From Bacteriovoracaceae bacterium (GTDB taxonomy: Bacteria; Bdellovibrionota; Bacteriovoracia; Bacteriovoracales; Bacteriovoracaceae), in assembly GCA_023701435.1 (NCBI GenBank), contig JAMPXB010000001.1, positions 1 through 64,000 of the forward strand: a stretch of DNA of 64,000 nt. Reading direction: 5' to 3'. The position numbers and the translations under genes were made by a program. Below the pieces are notes generated by a model. It saw only the letters and a program-made list of their open reading frames with translations. It ran no database searches and was not told the origin of the DNA. The first letter of the stretch is position 1; the number at the start of each line of letters is the position of its first letter. Below are positions 60,369 to 64,000 of the stretch, piece by piece.

Positions 60369-61005
60369 ATTTCACATTAAAGAAGTTGCGGGCCCATTCT
60401 TCGTTTTGTTTATCTTTATTAAAACGAAGGAAGTTCTCGATATATTTAGCAATCATATCTACCTCGAGATTTAAAACATCTCCAACCTTTTTAGCAGATA
60501 GTGAAGTCTTTTCCAGGGTATGCGGAATGATCGAAACAGTGAGACTCGAATCTGTCAGGCGGGCAATGGTCAAACTGATACCATCCAGAGTAATTGAGCC
60601 CTCTGAAATCATATATTTACGAAGCTCTGTCGGAATACTGACTTCAATATCCCAGTTGTTGCCGGTCTTTTCTATCTTTTTGATTTTTCCCAGAGCATTC
60701 ACGTGACCTTGGACAAAATGTCCGCCCAGACGGTCCTGGGGCCTTAAAGAAAGTTCTAAATTAACTTTATCGCCGGTCTTTAAATGACCGATGGAAGTCT
60801 TCTCGAGGGTGACGTGAATGGCCTGAACGCGGAAGCTATCACCGTCAATTTTTGTAGCGGTAAGACAAACGCCATTAGTGGCAACAGAATCATCGATCTT
60901 AATTTCTTTAATAAGATTCGGAGCGCGGATCACAAATTCTTTACCTTCGGCGTTGGTGGTAATGGACTGGATGGTTCCAACTTCCTGAATTAATCCTGTG
61001 AACAT
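60358..61005 (-). CDS. ribE: riboflavin synthase alpha chain
   Basis: ATG 61005 gives the standard MFTGLIQEVGTIQ start; it lies within the end of ribD (16-base overlap). Two lumazine-binding repeats of about 95 residues: SVATNGVCLTATKI and LSLRPQDRLGGHFVQGHVNA, then ITLDGISLTIARL and IPHTLEKTSL. The enzyme dismutates two lumazines to riboflavin and the pyrimidine. About 215 residues, normal for the family. Confidence 0.94.
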   Translation of the reverse strand: MFTGLIQEVGTIQSITTNAEGKEFVIRAPNLIKEIKIDDSVATNGVCLTATKIDGDSFRVQAIHVTLEKTSIGHLKTGDKVNLELSLRPQDRLGGHFVQGHVNALGKIKKIEKTGNNWDIEVSIPTELRKYMISEGSITLDGISLTIARLTDSSLTVSIIPHTLEKTSLSAKKVGDVLNLEVDMIAKYIENFLRFNKDKQNEEWARNFFNVKYED

Positions 61006-62057
61006 AATAATCTTCCTGTAAGAAAGTGATCTTCGCCCAGCCACTTTGATTCAAGCTGAGTCAGGCGAGGTCGTAGGTTGAGGGAACTTACTCCCAGTTC
61101 ATTGAAAAGACTTTTTCCAGGGCCAAGAAAACTTGGATTTTGATAAAGAGAAATACGGTCGATGAGACCCTCTCTCATGAACGTCGAAACAAGTTCCGGC
61201 CCGCTCTCCATCATGAGCAAAATAAATCTTCTCTGGAAAAGATCTTCCATCACTTCACTAAGAGATTTAACTTTAATCACCTGAGAAGCTTCAAATGAAA
61301 AGGAGAGATCTTGTTCGGTATAAATTAATGTTTGATGTTTAAGTTCATCAGTAAAGAGGTGAGCGTCTTCGGGAAGAATGCCACTTTTAGTCAGCACGAT
61401 TCTCCAGGGCTGCTTTCCCCCATAACCCGGAAGCCTTACCGTCAGTCGGGGATTATCTTTCCGAACAGTTTCTCCTCCGACAATAATGCCTTGATGAAGG
61501 CTGCGTAGTTCATGAACATGGGCACGGGCCTTCTCTCCGGTGATCCACTGAGACTCGCCACTAGGGAGGGCCGTTTTGCCGTCCAGAGTGATGGCCCCTT
61601 TAAAGTGAATGAAAGGTCTCTGCTTTCTTTGGGACAAGAAGAAGGCCTCATTTAAAGCTTCACCTTCTTCATTTAAAAGACCATATTCCACTTCTATTCC
61701 ATGGGCCCTTAACAGTTCCACACCTTGCCCGTTAACCAGGGGATTGGGATCAAGGTTCGCGATCACGACTTTTTTAATTTTTTCTTGGATCAGTCGTTGA
61801 GCGCAGGGAGGAGTTGTTTTTTTAGTGTGGCAACAGGGCTCAAGGTTCACATAGATGGTGGCACCTTCCGGGGACTCGCTGCAATTTTTGAGCGCATCGA
61901 TTTCGGCATGATCTTGTCCCTGCTGGTGGTGATAACCTTCGCCGATGATTCGCCCGTCTTTAACGATGACCGCACCCACCAGGGGATTAGGCCAGGTATT
62001 ACCAAGACCTTTGTTTGCGAGTTCAAATGTTTTGCGGATGAGTTCTTCGTGGGTCAT
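60990..62057 (-). CDS. ribD: pyrimidine deaminase/reductase RibD
   Basis: The 355-residue protein has an N-terminal deaminase zinc site (QDHAEIDAL, NLEPCCHTKKTTPPCAQRL) and a C-terminal reductase (FIHFKGAITLDGKTALPSGE, WITGEKARAHVHELRSLHQG, IIVGGETVRKDNPRLTVR). It performs the second and third steps after GTP cyclohydrolase. Its ATG overlaps the stop of the XerC-like gene (ATGA), so this rib cluster seems to be transcribed from upstream of that gene. No FMN riboswitch is seen. Confidence 0.96.
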   Translation of the reverse strand: MTHEELIRKTFELANKGLGNTWPNPLVGAVIVKDGRIIGEGYHHQQGQDHAEIDALKNCSESPEGATIYVNLEPCCHTKKTTPPCAQRLIQEKIKKVVIANLDPNPLVNGQGVELLRAHGIEVEYGLLNEEGEALNEAFFLSQRKQRPFIHFKGAITLDGKTALPSGESQWITGEKARAHVHELRSLHQGIIVGGETVRKDNPRLTVRLPGYGGKQPWRIVLTKSGILPEDAHLFTDELKHQTLIYTEQDLSFSFEASQVIKVKSLSEVMEDLFQRRFILLMMESGPELVSTFMREGLIDRISLYQNPSFLGPGKSLFNELGVSSLNLRPRLTQLESKWLGEDHFLTGRLLCSQD

Positions 62058-62998
62058 TCTTCTTCCTCAATTTCCTGAAAGACCATAGCTATCGGATATT
62101 TGGAGAGTTCTTCGAGGTAGAGTTCCATGGAGTAACTTGGTGTCACCCCCAACCATTCTTTAATGGTCGAGTGATTGATATTCATATTGAGCCACTTAAA
62201 AATGCAAGACTGTCTAAGGGACTTGGCGGTCATGTCATTTTTTAATTCACGACGGAGTTCTTCAAAGAAAAGTTCAGTTCCGCGCGGAGAGATTCCTCCG
62301 GAGAGAACTTTGTAAGGATTGGCATTGAAAAGGAGCTCATCCATTTCCTTATTTTCTTGATTTAAATATTCCAAGCGAAGATTCTGATAAATTTTAAAGT
62401 CTTCATTAAAAACGGCCGGCAGGGGAATAGAGTAAGGATCCCGTTTAGGATGCTCCACCAGAACTCGAAAACCATGTTTATCTTTTAAGATGCTCTCAAA
62501 GCTTAATTTGGCCAGATCCGAGACCTTTAATCCAGAACCATAAATGAGATGGAAAATAATAACATTTCGGCAATTGACCAGGCGGGAGAGTCCGTCTGAT
62601 TCTTTTTCTCTTCTCTTGAGTATCTGATAGGTCTTGAGCACTTCCGGAAAAGGTGTGGGCTCCGGATTATCCAGTACTTTGGGAGAGACCGGCATCTTCT
62701 TTAAAGGGTTCTCGGGAAAAATCTCCTGAGATAACAGGTAATCAAAAAATAACCGCAAGGCCTGGACTCTTCGTCTGACCGAATTGGGTGAGCCGTATTT
62801 TTGATCCAGGTACTGAGAGTATTCCTGGACCTGGGTGCCGGTAAATGAGCGAATTTTTAAGTGCTGTTGCTTATCAATCAGGAAAGTATTAAAGCACTGA
62901 AGGTCCGCCTTATAATTCTTGACGGTATTAAAGCTTTTTCCCTGACGTTCCAAGAGACGTAAAAACTCATGTTGCTTATCGATTAAATTCCATTCCAT
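62054..62998 (-). CDS. XerC/D-like tyrosine recombinase homologue with degenerate catalytic site
   Basis: ATG 62998 (GGAG site) is chosen; the longer frame to 63097 runs into the ABC-F gene region. The 314-residue protein has the core-binding domain (GKSFNTVKNYKADLQCFNTF, PNSVRRRVQALRLFFDYLL) and a catalytic-like domain. The first Arg of the LxTGLRxSEL motif is Lys (IYGSGLKVSDLAKL), the HxxR box reads AKSLRQSC (no His), and the GH box is LGVTP. A Tyr remains (SYSMELYLEEL). It is probably a DNA-binding but catalytically dead relative, retained at the head of the rib cluster. Confidence 0.75.
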   Translation of the reverse strand: MEWNLIDKQHEFLRLLERQGKSFNTVKNYKADLQCFNTFLIDKQQHLKIRSFTGTQVQEYSQYLDQKYGSPNSVRRRVQALRLFFDYLLSQEIFPENPLKKMPVSPKVLDNPEPTPFPEVLKTYQILKRREKESDGLSRLVNCRNVIIFHLIYGSGLKVSDLAKLSFESILKDKHGFRVLVEHPKRDPYSIPLPAVFNEDFKIYQNLRLEYLNQENKEMDELLFNANPYKVLSGGISPRGTELFFEELRRELKNDMTAKSLRQSCIFKWLNMNINHSTIKEWLGVTPSYSMELYLEELSKYPIAMVFQEIEEEE

Positions 62999-63071
62999 AG
63001 CTCCGTATATTACGAAAAAGGCTTGGATATGTATAGCATTTCCGCTACTCTGCTGACTTGTCGGAGGCATG

Positions 63072-64000
63072 ATGATTACTGTAGCAAATTTAACCAAATC
63101 TTATGGTGGGCAAGTTCTTTATCAAGGAGGCTCATTTTTTATTGGGCCGGGTGAAAAAGTCGGTTTAGTGGGACCCAATGGTGCCGGTAAAACCTCTCTG
63201 TTCCGTCTTATCACTGGTGAAGAGAGACCAGATTCAGGTTCAATTGATTATCCTAAAAGCTTACGTCTTTGTTACTTCTCGCAGAATGTGGGAGAGCTCA
63301 AAGGCCGCAGTGCGCTTGAAGAAGTCATTCATGGAAACGTCCGTCTGGGATTTTTAAAAACAGAAATTGCAAAAATTGAAAAGGCTCTGGAAGAGGGTGA
63401 ATATTCTGATGAGATGCTGGAAAAACTCGGTGATTATCAGACGGAATTTGAAAAACTTGGTGGCTACGATATTGAATATCAGGCAGCGGAAGTTTTGACT
63501 GGTTTGGGTATTATGCCGGAAGACCAACAGCGTCCGGTGGAGTCTTTCTCCGGTGGTTGGAAAATGCGTATCGCTTTGGCCAAAGTTCTGGCCCAAAGAC
63601 CGGAATTCATCTTGATGGATGAGCCTACCAACTATCTTGATCTTGAATCAATTATCTGGCTTGAAAACTGGCTAAAGAACTTCAAGGGTGCCGTCTTTAT
63701 GACCAGTCACGATCGTGACTTCATGAACAGTATTGTGAAGAAAGTGGTGGAAGTTAATCATAAGACCATTACTGTTTATTCCGGAAACTACGATTACTAC
63801 GTAAAAGAAAGAGAAATCCGTCGCGAGCAGCTGGTGGCCAGTTCTGAACGTCAGGAAGCGATGTTGAAAAAAGAAGAAGAGTTCATTGCTAAATTTGCCG
63901 CCCGTGCTTCTCATGCGGCCCAGGTTCAGTCTCGAGTAAAAAAATTAGATAAGATCGAAAGAATTGAAGTTATGCCTGAAGATCAGGCGATTAGTTTTGA
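63072..64000 (+). CDS. ABC-F family ATPase, N-terminal part (partial)
   Basis: GGAGG precedes ATG 63072 (ATG 63069 is also possible). The frame is open to the window end, about 309 residues. Walker A GLVGPNGAGKTSL, ABC signature ESFSGGWKMRIALAKVL, Walker B FILMDEPTNYLDLESI and the His switch TSHDRDF are complete. The inter-domain linker begins at AARASHAAQVQSR. There is no membrane part. The ABC-F proteins act on ribosomes in translation control or antibiotic protection, and this one resembles the Uup/EttA type more than a resistance factor, though the C-terminal half is not seen. Confidence 0.93.
   Translation, partial: MITVANLTKSYGGQVLYQGGSFFIGPGEKVGLVGPNGAGKTSLFRLITGEERPDSGSIDYPKSLRLCYFSQNVGELKGRSALEEVIHGNVRLGFLKTEIAKIEKALEEGEYSDEMLEKLGDYQTEFEKLGGYDIEYQAAEVLTGLGIMPEDQQRPVESFSGGWKMRIALAKVLAQRPEFILMDEPTNYLDLESIIWLENWLKNFKGAVFMTSHDRDFMNSIVKKVVEVNHKTITVYSGNYDYYVKEREIRREQLVASSERQEAMLKKEEEFIAKFAARASHAAQVQSRVKKLDKIERIEVMPEDQAISF

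Noticed and set aside
1..64000. CRISPR array
   Set aside because: No regularly spaced direct repeats with unique spacers were seen; the three palindromes at 6004-6155 have different arms and are only three.

Overview
The window looks like chromosome from a diderm, probably predatory or saprophytic bacterium of the Bdellovibrionota, most likely the Bacteriovoracia. This is inferred from moderate GC, many small Sec- or Lol-exported proteins with no clear family, an S74 tail-fibre-type surface protein, an exported L,D-transpeptidase, a CtaA-CtaB fusion inside an aa3-type oxidase cluster, and Ku/LigD. No rRNA is present, so the assignment is not proven.

Layout. 1-5673: the end of a TonB-dependent receptor, a decayed von Willebrand A gene, and a four-gene minus-strand cassette of outer-membrane and c-type-cytochrome proteins. 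5.7-12.4 kb: a decayed accessory island ending at a tRNA-Cys gene. It holds a RelE/HigB-HigA-type toxin-antitoxin pair, an array of three perfect palindromes, two broken tyrosine integrases, a TIG lipoprotein, a barrel protein that has lost its start codon, an S74 tail-fibre-like protein and an XRE regulator. 12.4-32.9 kb: metabolism, sensing and envelope genes (adenosine deaminase, PAS/GAF kinase, deoxyhypusine synthase-like enzyme, L,D-transpeptidase, Ku plus a frameshift-split LigD, sugar and dicarboxylate transporters, LON-domain protein). 32.9-46.9 kb: an unlisted 38-residue basic protein, heme A synthase, MntP, threonine dehydratase, truncated globin with a QEGLA-motif protein, exported peptidase-like proteins, YcaO with a GNAT enzyme, and an RRM protein. 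47.0-55.1 kb: a cytochrome c oxidase and heme A biogenesis cluster (subunits I, II, III twice and IV, SCO1, diheme cytochrome c, CtaA-CtaB fusion, DUF420), with FNR/CRP-like boxes before both halves. 55.1-57.8 kb: small exported proteins. 57.9-64.0 kb: rpsD, riboflavin genes ribD-ribE-ribBA-ribH behind a degenerate XerC-like gene, and the start of an ABC-F ATPase.

How they work together. Heme A synthase at 34.3-35.2 kb, the CtaA-CtaB fusion, SCO1 and the cox subunits form one respiratory assembly line. Ku and LigD form a two-component end-joining system. The rib genes supply FMN and FAD. Several start sites were moved from the longest open frame to an internal ATG with a Shine-Dalgarno or signal peptide; this is stated in each entry. 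All assignments come from reading the sequence. No database search was run.
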